Shown here: piece by piece, positions 24,952 through 34,287 of the stretch | Layout of the letters: each line of letters starts with the position of its first letter | How positions within the stretch are numbered: position 1 is the stretch's first letter | Assembly: GCA_024280015.1 (NCBI GenBank) | Contig: JAJRQY010000018.1 | Location: 1 to 64,000 of the forward strand | DNA: 64,000 nucleotides | Direction: 5' to 3' | Source of the DNA: Actinomycetes bacterium | Lineage (GTDB): Bacteria > Actinomycetota > Acidimicrobiia > Acidimicrobiales > SZUA-35 | The notes under the pieces: model-generated | What the model saw: only the letters and a program-made list of their open reading frames with translations | What the model was told of the DNA's origin: nothing | The model's database searches: none | Made by a program: the position numbers and the translations under genes

Positions 24952-27696
24952 GTGTCACCATCTCCAAAGATCAGTTCGCCAAGCCGTCGTTCGGCTTACT
25001 TGTCGACCCCGGCCTTCTTTCGTCGGTTTGTCACCCTTCTTCTGGCTTCGGTCCTCCTGCTCTTCGTCGCTGGTTCGGCCCTGGCCACCATTGACGCACC
25101 CCGCCCACTCGTTGGTGAGCCATATACCTCGGGTGTCTGGGATCCATCCGAGCTTCCCGATGTTGCCCTCTTGGTCTCCGGCGTTGAGTCTGCAGACCCA
25201 ACCATGGAGCGCTTAGTCATCCCGGCGCTACGGGATCTACCCGGCGTCGCCGCGGTAACAGCCGAGCTCGCACCTTCTGGCCGTATTGCTCTACACGTCG
25301 CCCTTGCACCTGAAGCCGACGAGAACGTGGTTGCCGCCATCCGCAGTGTGGTGGCCAGTAGCTTGCCCGACGCCCACGTGGCCCTCGGTGGCCGCACGGT
25401 GGCCGATCAAGACCTCCTCAGCCGCCTCAATCGCAGCACCGTGGTGGCAGTGGTACCGGTTGTTCTCCTTCTCACCGCACTCATCACCCTGGCTTTTGGT
25501 GGCCAGCTTGGAATAGCGGCCGGAGGAACCGTTGGCCTGTCAACATTGCTCGGTGGACTGGTCGGTAGTCAGATTGCTGGCAAGTTCGACGGGACGCTGG
25601 CAACAACTGCGGTCCCGGCCGTTCTGGTCGCGGTTCTCGTCTCAACAGTCCTGACCCTGCGACTCCTGGAATGGTTTAAGAATCCGATTGGGCAAGACCA
25701 AGCAGAAGCCATTCGCAATTCTGTGCGCCATCTTCTCCCCGAAGCTGGTCTCCTCTTTGGAGGCCTGATTGTAACCGCGGTACTTCTCGAACTTCTTGGC
25801 ACTGGCCGGGCAACGGCATCAGTAGTCGCTGCCGGCGGGATTATTGCCGCCATCATCACCCTCGGCGCATTGCCAGCACTTCTCTCAACCCTGGATCGTG
25901 TACCGAGTAACGACGAAGGACTCTTTAGCTCCGAGCTTCCTGACGGCCGCGACTTTCCCATCGCGGTTCTTGGCGGCTTTGCCTGCTTCCTTCTTGGGCT
26001 CGGGCTCTTTGCCATCCGGGTGCCAAGTTCGGGCCTGTTGGATGAGTCTGCCTTGTCACCGGGAGTCTCCGCTCGACGGGTATCTGAACAGCTCATCGAG
26101 CTTGGTGGCGATCCGAGTTCGGCGATCCTGGCTGAAATTCCCGGCACCGCCAGTGGTACGGAAATCTCCGCCTGGTCAGCCTCGGTCTCCGAATTGCAAA
26201 CCGTTGGCTGGGTGCAAACCTCGGCCGGCCGTTTCGTTGCTGGGCAATTGGTGGCTGAAACCGATTCGACCCTCTTTGTTCAAGACGACGTCACCGTGGC
26301 CATCGTGACCCCAACAGTCACGGCCCGCTCTGAGGCTGCCCAGAATCTGATCCGCCAACTGGAAACATCGGGAGGCGAAGTGTTTGCCATTGAGCTGAGT
26401 GGAGCTCCGGTAGAGGCCGCACTCGTAGCCGCCAGCGCCAACCGCAGTCTCTGGGTCATGATTGTATTGCTCGCAGTATCGGGCGGGCTAGCCATTCTGG
26501 TTCTTGTCGGTGACCTGCGAATGGCTGCGGCCACTGTTGCCCTGCGCTTCCTTGGGCTTGGGGCCGTTCTCGGCGTCTACCGGGTTGTAGCTGGCGACGT
26601 TGGCGCCTCAGAACTCCAGGTCGCAGTCCTGGTACTGAGTGTCGGAATTGGACTGTTTGAGATCGGCTTCGTTCGTCGTATCGCGGCAGGTCTAGAAACA
26701 GGCCTTACACCTAGCCTCGCGACAGATGGGCTCGTGGCAGATGTCGGTGACGAGGTTTCCGAAACGCTGGCCGATGAGCGCAATGAGCTAGTGACTTTGG
26801 CCCTGCATCGAGAGGGACGAGCCGCAATGTTCGGGCTGGGAGTCACGGCCCTTGTTGGGCTCGGATTCCTGGCCGGAGATCTAGAGATTGCTCGTCGACT
26901 CGGCGTTGCGGTTGCCGCGGCTGTTGTGGTTGAGATGATGATTGGCACCTGGCTCTTGCGTCCAGTTGTACTCGGCCAACGAATTGTCGGGACGGAATTT
27001 GCGGGCAACCCGGCCTTGTTCCGATCGGCCAAGGATGCCGATCCTCGGGTCCTCGCGAACGCATCGGCGTTACTCGAAGTTCGATTGGCTGGCGACTCAA
27101 CACCGATCGACCTGGACAACCCGGACATGACGCGGTCCGGATCAGGGACAAGTGACGTGCAGACAAAAGCCGGATTCAAGTGGCGAGAGATGCTTCCAAT
27201 CGGTCGTCCCCTTTCCGCGACGTTCGCCGAAGAACGGCTCTCTCCCGAATGGCGGCGGATTGTTGGGGGGCTCTTGCGGGCAGAGTTCGCATTCCAAACC
27301 GATCCAAGTGATGCTGAGCTGGAAACAGTCTTTGTCTCTGACACACCATTGTTCACCGAACTTGAAAACCACAATCAGCGACTCCGCACCGCAGGCCTAA
27401 GCATCATTGGCCAAGGGCCTGAACTCGTGAAGGTCACCGCCGTCAACGATGAATCACCGGTGACGCTAGCTATCACGGTTGACCACCCCGAGCGACGTCT
27501 GATAAATGCTCACGCCGAATTGGTCGGTATCCGTCCCGCCGAACGGCGTCACGGCATGCTCTGGTTGGTCCAGGACCCGTCGGGTCGCTATCGCATTGCC
27601 GAAGCCGTCGATCTGGGTGCTGGAGACTTGCAAACCAAGCCCGAGCCTGCGGTGGCGATGCCAGCAACGGTTCAACTTCTGGCGGCAACCAGCTGA
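24952..27696 (+). CDS. MMPL/RND-type large membrane protein
   Basis: A 914-residue protein with two membrane blocks, each after an extracytoplasmic domain, as in MMPL/RND transporters. The first helix is at about residues 25-47, an external domain at 48-160, a helix block at about 165-310, a second external domain at 370-500 and another helix block at about 500-680. The remaining 230 residues (KWREMLPIGRPLSATFAEER, then HGMLWLVQDPSGRYRIAEAV) form a soluble C-terminal domain I cannot name. The short, divergent membrane blocks make the transported substrate unclear. GTG start; a single gene. Confidence 0.75.
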   Translation: MSPSPKISSPSRRSAYLSTPAFFRRFVTLLLASVLLLFVAGSALATIDAPRPLVGEPYTSGVWDPSELPDVALLVSGVESADPTMERLVIPALRDLPGVAAVTAELAPSGRIALHVALAPEADENVVAAIRSVVASSLPDAHVALGGRTVADQDLLSRLNRSTVVAVVPVVLLLTALITLAFGGQLGIAAGGTVGLSTLLGGLVGSQIAGKFDGTLATTAVPAVLVAVLVSTVLTLRLLEWFKNPIGQDQAEAIRNSVRHLLPEAGLLFGGLIVTAVLLELLGTGRATASVVAAGGIIAAIITLGALPALLSTLDRVPSNDEGLFSSELPDGRDFPIAVLGGFACFLLGLGLFAIRVPSSGLLDESALSPGVSARRVSEQLIELGGDPSSAILAEIPGTASGTEISAWSASVSELQTVGWVQTSAGRFVAGQLVAETDSTLFVQDDVTVAIVTPTVTARSEAAQNLIRQLETSGGEVFAIELSGAPVEAALVAASANRSLWVMIVLLAVSGGLAILVLVGDLRMAAATVALRFLGLGAVLGVYRVVAGDVGASELQVAVLVLSVGIGLFEIGFVRRIAAGLETGLTPSLATDGLVADVGDEVSETLADERNELVTLALHREGRAAMFGLGVTALVGLGFLAGDLEIARRLGVAVAAAVVVEMMIGTWLLRPVVLGQRIVGTEFAGNPALFRSAKDADPRVLANASALLEVRLAGDSTPIDLDNPDMTRSGSGTSDVQTKAGFKWREMLPIGRPLSATFAEERLSPEWRRIVGGLLRAEFAFQTDPSDAELETVFVSDTPLFTELENHNQRLRTAGLSIIGQGPELVKVTAVNDESPVTLAITVDHPERRLINAHAELVGIRPAERRHGMLWLVQDPSGRYRIAEAVDLGAGDLQTKPEPAVAMPATVQLLAATS

Positions 27697-27737
27697 GGTT
27701 TCGCCTTCACGGCGCTTCGGCTGGGTAGGTTGGCAGG

Positions 27738-29108
27738 ATGGAGATAGCCGACTCAGTCCTTGACCTCATTGGCAACACGCCGCTCGTTCGCTTGCGACGA
27801 ATCACCCGGGGCATTGACTGCCCAGTGGTCATGAAATACGAGACATATAACCCGGGCGGCTCATCCAAGGATCGGGCCGCTTTGGCCATGATCAATGCTG
27901 CCGAACGAGATGGCCTGCTCAAGCCTGGCGGCACCATCATCGAACCGACGTCTGGCAATACCGGAGTTGGTCTGGCCATCGTGGCTGCTCAACGCGACTA
28001 CAAGTGCATCTTTGTGTGTACCGACAAGGTCGGCGTAGAGAAGGTCGACCTTCTGCGGGCGTACGGGGCGAAGGTGATTGTCTGCCCAGTAGCAGTTGCT
28101 CCGGAGGACCCAGCTTCCTACTACTCCACCGCTGAGCGGTTGGTGGCAGAGACTCCCGGCTCCTTCCGTCCGAATCAGTACGACAATAATTGGAACCCAG
28201 AGGCCCACTACCTGTCGACGGGACCCGAGATTTGGCGTCAGACCGACGGGAAAATCACCCACTTTGTTACCGGGGCAGGCACCGGGGGCACCATCAGTGG
28301 AGTTGGCCGCTATCTCAAGGAACAGAACCCCGACATACAAATCATTGCAGGAGATCCCGACCAATCGGTCTACTCCGGCGGCTCGGGACGGCCCTACCTG
28401 GTGGAAGGCGTTGGCGAGGATTTCTGGCCGACCACCTATCACCAGGAGGTAGTTGACCGGGTTGTTCCAGTGTCTGACCTTGATTCCTTCCTGATGGCAC
28501 GAACTGTGACTGAAGAAGAGGGCATCCTCATTGGTGGGTCTGGTGGTACGGCGGTGTACGCCGCACTCGAAGTGGCCCGCGGCCTCACAAAGGACGACCT
28601 GGTTGTTGTCCTTACCCCGGATTCTGGTCGCGGCTACCTGTCAACGGTCTTTAATGATGAATGGATGGCAGGCTTTGGCTTCTTGAGCGAAGACGGGCCA
28701 GTCGTTCGAGACATTCTGGCCCAGCGTCACGGAGACATTCCGCCCCTGCTGTACGCCAAGCCCGACGACTCGGTTCGCTCGGTCGTAGCGCTGATGCGAG
28801 AACACGATGTGTCTCAGTTGCCGGTGGCCAAGAATGAGATGCCGTTGGCCGCAGCCGAGGTCATGGGCTCCATTGATGAGCTCAGGATCATGGAAGCGGC
28901 CTTCAGCGATGGCGGTGTTCTTGATCGCTCCGTTGAGGAGGTCATGAGTCCTCGTCTGCCGACCATTGGTATTGGCCAATCGGTCGAGATGGTTGTCCAA
29001 CTGTTGGACCTCGCTTCGGCCTTGCTTGTTCTTGACGGCGGCCGACCCCGAACTGTCCTTGCCCGCGCCGACGTCTTGTCCTTCCTCTCTGAAAGAAGCA
29101 ATGCATGA
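27738..29108 (+). CDS. cbs: Cystathionine beta-synthase
   Basis: A PLP enzyme joining serine (or an activated serine) and homocysteine to give cystathionine. 456 residues: the catalytic domain is 1-320, with the PLP lysine in NPGGSSKDRAALAMI, the phosphate-binding loop TGAGTGGTISGVG and the substrate loop EPTSGNTGVGLA. A tandem pair of CBS domains (about 335-456) follows, a usual regulatory module. There is no N-terminal heme domain, as expected for bacteria. It overlaps the next gene by four bases (ATGA), forming a transsulfuration operon. Confidence 0.93.
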   Translation: MEIADSVLDLIGNTPLVRLRRITRGIDCPVVMKYETYNPGGSSKDRAALAMINAAERDGLLKPGGTIIEPTSGNTGVGLAIVAAQRDYKCIFVCTDKVGVEKVDLLRAYGAKVIVCPVAVAPEDPASYYSTAERLVAETPGSFRPNQYDNNWNPEAHYLSTGPEIWRQTDGKITHFVTGAGTGGTISGVGRYLKEQNPDIQIIAGDPDQSVYSGGSGRPYLVEGVGEDFWPTTYHQEVVDRVVPVSDLDSFLMARTVTEEEGILIGGSGGTAVYAALEVARGLTKDDLVVVLTPDSGRGYLSTVFNDEWMAGFGFLSEDGPVVRDILAQRHGDIPPLLYAKPDDSVRSVVALMREHDVSQLPVAKNEMPLAAAEVMGSIDELRIMEAAFSDGGVLDRSVEEVMSPRLPTIGIGQSVEMVVQLLDLASALLVLDGGRPRTVLARADVLSFLSERSNA

Positions 29109-30286
29109 GTACTACTCCCGACAACACATCACCAGAGGAGAAGCCGAGCTTTGGCTTCAGTACCCGGGCCATCCATGTTGGGCAGGATCCCGAACCCATC
29201 ACCGGAGCGGTAACGGTCCCCGTCTTCCAGACCTCAACCTTTGCTCAAGATGCCGTTGGCAAGCACTCGGGCTACGAATACGCCAGGACCGGCAACCCGA
29301 CCCGCACCGCCTTGGAGCGGGCCTTTGCCTCGCTGGAAGAAGCATCCTTTGGGGTTGACTTCTCCTCCGGCTTGGCCGCTGAGGATGCCATCCTTCGAAT
29401 GTTGGATCCTGGCGATCATGTGGTCATCGGCAATGACGCGTACGGCGGAACGTTCCGGCTCATCTCCAAGGTTTTTGGCAAGGCTGGCATCACCTGGTCA
29501 GCCCATGACCTGACTGACCCTGCGGCGCTTGCAGTCAGCTGGCTAGACAAGACCAAGATTGTTTGGCTGGAAACCCCGACCAATCCACTCCTGAATGTGT
29601 TTGATATTGCCGCGGTGGCCAAGGTTGCTCACGACAATGGCGCCCTCTTGGTTGCCGACAACACCTTCGCCACCCCGTACTTGCAACAGCCGCTGAACCA
29701 TGGCGCGGACATCGTGGTGCATTCGACTACCAAATATCTGGGCGGCCACAGCGACACCGTTGGAGGTTTCGTTGCCACCAATGAGGCCCAGATCGACACC
29801 CACCTGCGGTTTATCCAGAACTCGGTCGGTGCGGTTCGTGGACCTTGGGACGTGTACCTCACCTTGCGTGGGGCTAAGACCTTGGCCGTGCGTATGGACC
29901 GACACCTGGCCAACGCTGCAGCCGTGGTTGACCTTCTGGATGGTCATGAGGCCGTTGCTCAAGTGATGTACCCAGGACTGGCCAGTCACGTCGGGCACGA
30001 AATTGCCAAGAAGCAGATGTCCGGCTTTGGAGGAATGGTGAGCTTCCGGGCAGCGGGCGGTCGAGACGCTGCCATTCGGATCATCGAGTCTGCCGAGTTG
30101 TTCATCTTGGCCGAGTCTCTTGGTGCCGTCGAGTCGCTGATCGAGCACCCCGGAGTCATGACTCACGCCTCGGCCGAAGGCTCACCGCTAGAGGTTCCAG
30201 ATGATCTGGTTCGGCTCTCGGTTGGTATCGAAGACGAGGCTGACATTCTGGCCGACCTTGCCCAAGCCCTGCAGGCTGGTTGTTGA
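29105..30286 (+). CDS. metB: Cystathionine gamma-synthase/gamma-lyase
   Basis: A PLP enzyme of the Cys/Met metabolism family, 393 residues. Landmarks are VFQTSTFAQDAVG, GYEYARTGNPTRTALE, the PLP stacking region SSGLAAEDAI and the Schiff-base lysine in VHSTTKYLGGHSD. Synthase and lyase cannot be separated by sequence inspection alone. Being coupled to cystathionine beta-synthase favours a gamma-lyase role in making cysteine from homocysteine. The TGATG overlap with the following dehydrogenase indicates one operon. Confidence 0.9.
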   Translation: MSTTPDNTSPEEKPSFGFSTRAIHVGQDPEPITGAVTVPVFQTSTFAQDAVGKHSGYEYARTGNPTRTALERAFASLEEASFGVDFSSGLAAEDAILRMLDPGDHVVIGNDAYGGTFRLISKVFGKAGITWSAHDLTDPAALAVSWLDKTKIVWLETPTNPLLNVFDIAAVAKVAHDNGALLVADNTFATPYLQQPLNHGADIVVHSTTKYLGGHSDTVGGFVATNEAQIDTHLRFIQNSVGAVRGPWDVYLTLRGAKTLAVRMDRHLANAAAVVDLLDGHEAVAQVMYPGLASHVGHEIAKKQMSGFGGMVSFRAAGGRDAAIRIIESAELFILAESLGAVESLIEHPGVMTHASAEGSPLEVPDDLVRLSVGIEDEADILADLAQALQAGC

Positions 30287-31203
30287 TGGTGACCCCCTTG
30301 ATTGCCGTCGAGCCAAAGTCGGGTCGGTTTGAATCAATTGAGGTCGCGGTGGCTGAAGGGGGAGGAGAGCTTGTTCCCGTTGAGCAAGCTGAGGCCCTGA
30401 TCTGGGCCGACGCGCACAATCCTGATGACCTGCCAGCAATGTTGGATCGGGGTCCAAACCTTCGATGGGTGAGCCTTCCTTTTGCTGGCATCGAACCCTT
30501 TGTTCCCTACCTAACCGAAGACCTCACCTGGACTTGTGCCCGGGGCGTGTACTCCAAACCAGTGGCTGAGCACGCCTTGATGCTGGGTTTGGCCGGCCTG
30601 CGGGGTCTTACCACCTATGTCCCGGCCACGACCTGGTCCGCGCCGGAGGGCCACAATCTTTTTGGGGGCAAGGTCACCATCTTTGGTGCTGGCGGCATCA
30701 CCCAGGAATTGATCAAGCTTTTGGCACCGTTTGATTGTGAGATCACGGTTATTCGTCGCAGGGCCGATCCACTCGCCGGTGCCAACAGGACATTGGCCCT
30801 GGACGACCGGCTTCATGGACTGGCCGACGCCGATCTGGTCGTCCTGGCTCTGGCCTTGACTGACACGACACATGGGGTGATCGGGGAAGCCGAACTAGCA
30901 GCCATGGCCGACCATGGCTGGCTGGTCAATGTTGCTCGTGGTGGGCATGTACAAGTTGACCCGCTTCTTCGCGCCTTGCGGGCGGGAACCATCGGGGGTG
31001 CGGCCTTGGATGTAACTGCCCCTGAACCACTACCCGATGGTCACGAACTATGGGCTGAGTCACGAGTCATCATCACGCCTCACATTGGAAACACCCCCGA
31101 AATGGGCGTTCCGTTGCTGGCTGATCACGTTCGTAGCAATGTCGCGAACCTGAGGACTGGTCGAGAACTTGAGGGTTTAGTCAGTGTTACCGCTGGTTAC
31201 TGA
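30286..31203 (+). CDS. D-isomer-specific 2-hydroxyacid dehydrogenase
   Basis: A 305-residue NAD(P)-dependent dehydrogenase. The catalytic Arg-type region is WLVNVARGGHVQVD, the Rossmann motif is FGAGGITQELIKLL (with Ala in place of one usual Gly) and the active-site His is in TPHIGNTPEMG. It starts at the ATG that shares one base with the metB stop. It probably removes or makes a 2-oxo/2-hydroxy acid linked to sulfur amino acid turnover, such as 2-oxobutyrate from gamma-lyase activity, but the substrate is inferred only from position. Confidence 0.85.
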   Translation: MVTPLIAVEPKSGRFESIEVAVAEGGGELVPVEQAEALIWADAHNPDDLPAMLDRGPNLRWVSLPFAGIEPFVPYLTEDLTWTCARGVYSKPVAEHALMLGLAGLRGLTTYVPATTWSAPEGHNLFGGKVTIFGAGGITQELIKLLAPFDCEITVIRRRADPLAGANRTLALDDRLHGLADADLVVLALALTDTTHGVIGEAELAAMADHGWLVNVARGGHVQVDPLLRALRAGTIGGAALDVTAPEPLPDGHELWAESRVIITPHIGNTPEMGVPLLADHVRSNVANLRTGRELEGLVSVTAGY

Positions 31204-31395
31204 CGAGTAACTCTCGTCTGGCTGCGTCTAGTCGATTTGATTGACCGGAGTCGGTTCTTCGCGAGATCGTCAAGGACTTGATGGTCGGAACGGCGACTAT
31301 TTCTCGTTCGTCTTGATTCTCTGTCGAAGACCTGGCTAGTCTGCCTGCTTCGTCTGTAGAGTGTGTCGTGCGTCACGACTGTTGAAGGGGAGATC

Positions 31396-33273
31396 ATGGT
31401 TGCTGTTGCCGAAAACCCGTCTGTGCAATCCTCCGGTACCGGGTACCGCACCGTTGCCTCGCGTGCTCAGGAGTGGGCCAAGAAGGCCCCGACCCAGGTA
31501 GCAATGCGAGACAAAGACCTGGGGGTCTGGAACGAGCTCACCTGGGGTGAGGTTTGGGATACGGTTCTTGATGCTGCCAACGGGCTGTTGGCACTTGGAG
31601 TTGAGGTCGGAGATCGAGTCTCGATCCACTCCGAGGATCGACCAGAATGGGTGATCCTCGATCTGGCCACCGTGGCTATCCGCGGCATCACGGTTGGGCA
31701 CTACCCAACCAACCCCCACGCCGAGGTCGAGTACACCCTCAATGACTGTGGAGCTAAGATCCACATGGTCGAGGACCAAGAACAAGCGGACAAGGTGCTG
31801 GACCTTCCTGCAGCCGCCTATCCCAATGTGCAAAAGCTGATCTACCTTGAGCCGCGCGGTATTCGCCGTGATCCCGATGAGCGGCTGATGGACTGGCAAG
31901 ACTTCCTTGTCCTGGGGCGAGAGTACAGCGCCGCCAACCCGGGAGCAGTCCAGGCCAGAATGGCCGCTGCTCAGGCCGATGATGTGATGACATTCGTCTA
32001 CACCTCCGGAACAACTGGCCCCCCAAAGGGGGCCATGCTCAACAATGGCAACGCCGACTTTGCTATCGAGATTATTGGCGGCACCCCAGAACGGACCCGT
32101 GGCCGCAAGCTCCCGAGCCCCAAGGACTCGGTCCTCACCTTCTTGCCCCTGTGCCACGTTGCTGAGCGAATTTTCTCCACCTGGCACATGGTTGGCTTTG
32201 GGGTCGTTCTCAACTTCGCCGAAGGGATAGACACCCTCAACGCCAACTTGCGTGAGATCCAGCCGACCCTCTTTTTCGCTGTTCCTCGAGTCTGGGAAAA
32301 GCTACACGCCGTCACCATGATCAAGGGCAATGACGCAAGCCCACTGAAGAAGGTCCTCTTCAGGCCACTCATGAAGCTGGCCATGTGGATTGGCGGCCAA
32401 CGGGCAGCCAATGGTGGTAACTGGCCAATCGGCGCCAGGATCGCCTACTTCTTTGGCTACTTCCTCATGTACCGCTCGCTGCGCGAACGCCTTGGCCTCC
32501 GTCGCTGCCGCTGGGCTGGCACCGGAGCAGCTCCCATCGCCCCAGAGATCCTGCAGTTCTTCCTCGGCATTGGCATCAACGTCTATGAGCTGTACGGCAT
32601 GACGGAGAACGCCGCCGTCGCCACCCTGAATATGGCTGGTCGTAACAAGCTCGGCTCCGTTGGCGAGGCCTATCCCAGTATCAAGGACTCGGTCCGGATT
32701 GATGAAAAAACAGGCGAAATCCAGACCAAGCATCCGGGAGTGTTTGCCGGCTACTGGGGAAAGCCAGACAAGACCGCAGAAACCTTTACCGAAGACGGCT
32801 GGCTCATGACCGGCGACGTTGCCGAGTGGGTGGACGGCACCCACATCAAGATCGTTGATCGGATCAAACACATCATCATCACCGCTGGCGGTAAGAACAT
32901 TTCACCGTCGGAGATCGAGAATGTGCTCAAGACCAGCCCCTTCATCAATGAGGCCATGGTCATTGGTGACCGGCGCAAGTACCTGACTGCCCTGATCGCT
33001 ATCGAGCTGGAAACGGTCGGGAACTGGGCGACGAAGGAGAACATCTCCTACACCACCTACCGGGACCTGACGGAGAAGCCCGAAGTCATCGCCATGGTGG
33101 AAGCCGAGGTCGAGCGAGCCAATGAGAAATTCTCTCGAGTGGAAGGAATCAAGAAGTTCCGAATGATTCCCAAAGAACTTGACCATGAAGATGGAGAGCT
33201 CACCGCAACCCAGAAACTGAAACGATCAGCAGTTGAAGATGCGTTCCGCGACCTGGTGGAGGACATGTACTAA
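31396..33273 (+). CDS. Long-chain acyl-CoA synthetase (AMP-forming)
   Basis: A 625-residue FadD/ACSL-type ligase that activates a carboxylic acid with ATP and CoA. AMP-binding motif FVYTSGTTGPPKGAMLNN, the A5 region YELYGMTENAAVATL, the A8 hinge region WLMTGDVAEWVDGTHIKIVDR and C-terminal lysine region KNISPSEIENVLK are present. The ATG at 31396 is preceded by AAGGGGAG and is preferred to a TTG/GTG start upstream. Its last base is shared with the livH start (TAATG), so it is coupled to a complete ABC importer. The substrate is therefore probably a carboxylic acid brought in by that importer. Confidence 0.9.
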   Translation: MVAVAENPSVQSSGTGYRTVASRAQEWAKKAPTQVAMRDKDLGVWNELTWGEVWDTVLDAANGLLALGVEVGDRVSIHSEDRPEWVILDLATVAIRGITVGHYPTNPHAEVEYTLNDCGAKIHMVEDQEQADKVLDLPAAAYPNVQKLIYLEPRGIRRDPDERLMDWQDFLVLGREYSAANPGAVQARMAAAQADDVMTFVYTSGTTGPPKGAMLNNGNADFAIEIIGGTPERTRGRKLPSPKDSVLTFLPLCHVAERIFSTWHMVGFGVVLNFAEGIDTLNANLREIQPTLFFAVPRVWEKLHAVTMIKGNDASPLKKVLFRPLMKLAMWIGGQRAANGGNWPIGARIAYFFGYFLMYRSLRERLGLRRCRWAGTGAAPIAPEILQFFLGIGINVYELYGMTENAAVATLNMAGRNKLGSVGEAYPSIKDSVRIDEKTGEIQTKHPGVFAGYWGKPDKTAETFTEDGWLMTGDVAEWVDGTHIKIVDRIKHIIITAGGKNISPSEIENVLKTSPFINEAMVIGDRRKYLTALIAIELETVGNWATKENISYTTYRDLTEKPEVIAMVEAEVERANEKFSRVEGIKKFRMIPKELDHEDGELTATQKLKRSAVEDAFRDLVEDMY

Positions 33274-34283
33274 TGGGTGACCTTCTACTACTGGCCCAGG
33301 ATTCATCGGGATTCTTCCCAATCTTCCTGCAAACCCTGGTGAAGGGGCTAGCACTTGGCTCCATCTACGCCATCATGGGTATTGGCTTCGTGATTGTCTT
33401 CAAGGGAACACAAGTCCTGAACTTCGCCTCCGGCGGCATGGCCATGGCAGGCGCCTTGTTCATGTCAATCATGATCAACGATGGTGGTCTGCCGTTCATG
33501 CCGTGGAGCAATCCACTGGCTCCGGCAGCGGGAACTGATCCCAGCATCCCTCGTTGGCTTATCAACCTTTTCTTTGCTCTGATCTTCGCTGCCATCATGG
33601 GAATGATCTTGGAACGGGTCGCCATTCGACCAATGGTCGGCCAGCCCTTGTTCTCCATGGCCGTCATCACCCTTGGCCTAGAGACCGCCATTGGGCCCTT
33701 CAACCGTGACGCTACTTCGCAAGCCGCCCGAACCCTGGGTGTTCCGTGGAAGCTGGAGCAGTGGAAGCTCTTCGATGCGGGAATTCCCAAGTCCTACGTC
33801 GCTGCCATGATTGCGGCTGCGGTTTGTTTCGGCGCCGTCAACTTCTTCTTCCGCTCACGCTTTGGCGTGGCTATGCGAGCGGTGGCCTTTGACCAGGAAG
33901 CGGCCCAAGCGCAGGGCATTAATGTTGGCCGGGTGTTCTCTATTGCCTGGGGCCTCGGTGCTGCTCTGGTCACCGTCGCCGCCATCTTCTACGGGATGGG
34001 TCCGTTCCCGCCACAAGGAACGGTCAGCCAGGAGATCCACCCGATACTCGCATTCCGGGTGTTGCCTGTCATCATTCTTGGTGGTCTGGACTCGATTCCC
34101 GGAGCGCTATACGGAGGCCTGATGATCGCCAGTGCGGAAGTGTTCGCCGGTCAATACTTGTCTCAGTGGACCAAAATCTTGGGCGCTGGGTATTCGACCA
34201 TTGTGCCGTACCTGGTCATGCTGATCGTGCTGTTGGTGAGACCCTACGGACTGTTTGGTACCGAAGAAATCCGGAGGGTCTGA
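33273..34283 (+). CDS. livH: Branched-chain-type ABC permease LivH
   Basis: Inner-membrane permease of 336 residues with the family hallmark near the N-terminus LVKGLALGSIYAIMGIGFVIVFKGTQVLNFA. The coupling region is FRSRFGVAMRAVAFDQEAAQAQGIN, followed by LGGLDSIPGALYGGLMI. It is somewhat longer than E. coli LivH because of an insertion (about residues 70-90). It overlaps the acyl-CoA synthetase stop by one base and precedes livM by four bases. Confidence 0.92.
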   Translation: MGDLLLLAQDSSGFFPIFLQTLVKGLALGSIYAIMGIGFVIVFKGTQVLNFASGGMAMAGALFMSIMINDGGLPFMPWSNPLAPAAGTDPSIPRWLINLFFALIFAAIMGMILERVAIRPMVGQPLFSMAVITLGLETAIGPFNRDATSQAARTLGVPWKLEQWKLFDAGIPKSYVAAMIAAAVCFGAVNFFFRSRFGVAMRAVAFDQEAAQAQGINVGRVFSIAWGLGAALVTVAAIFYGMGPFPPQGTVSQEIHPILAFRVLPVIILGGLDSIPGALYGGLMIASAEVFAGQYLSQWTKILGAGYSTIVPYLVMLIVLLVRPYGLFGTEEIRRV

Positions 34284-34287
34284 GTCC

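Noticed and set aside
31336-32187. A 283-codon frame on the minus strand
   Set aside because: It is antisense to the well-supported acyl-CoA synthetase; such shadows are common at this GC content.
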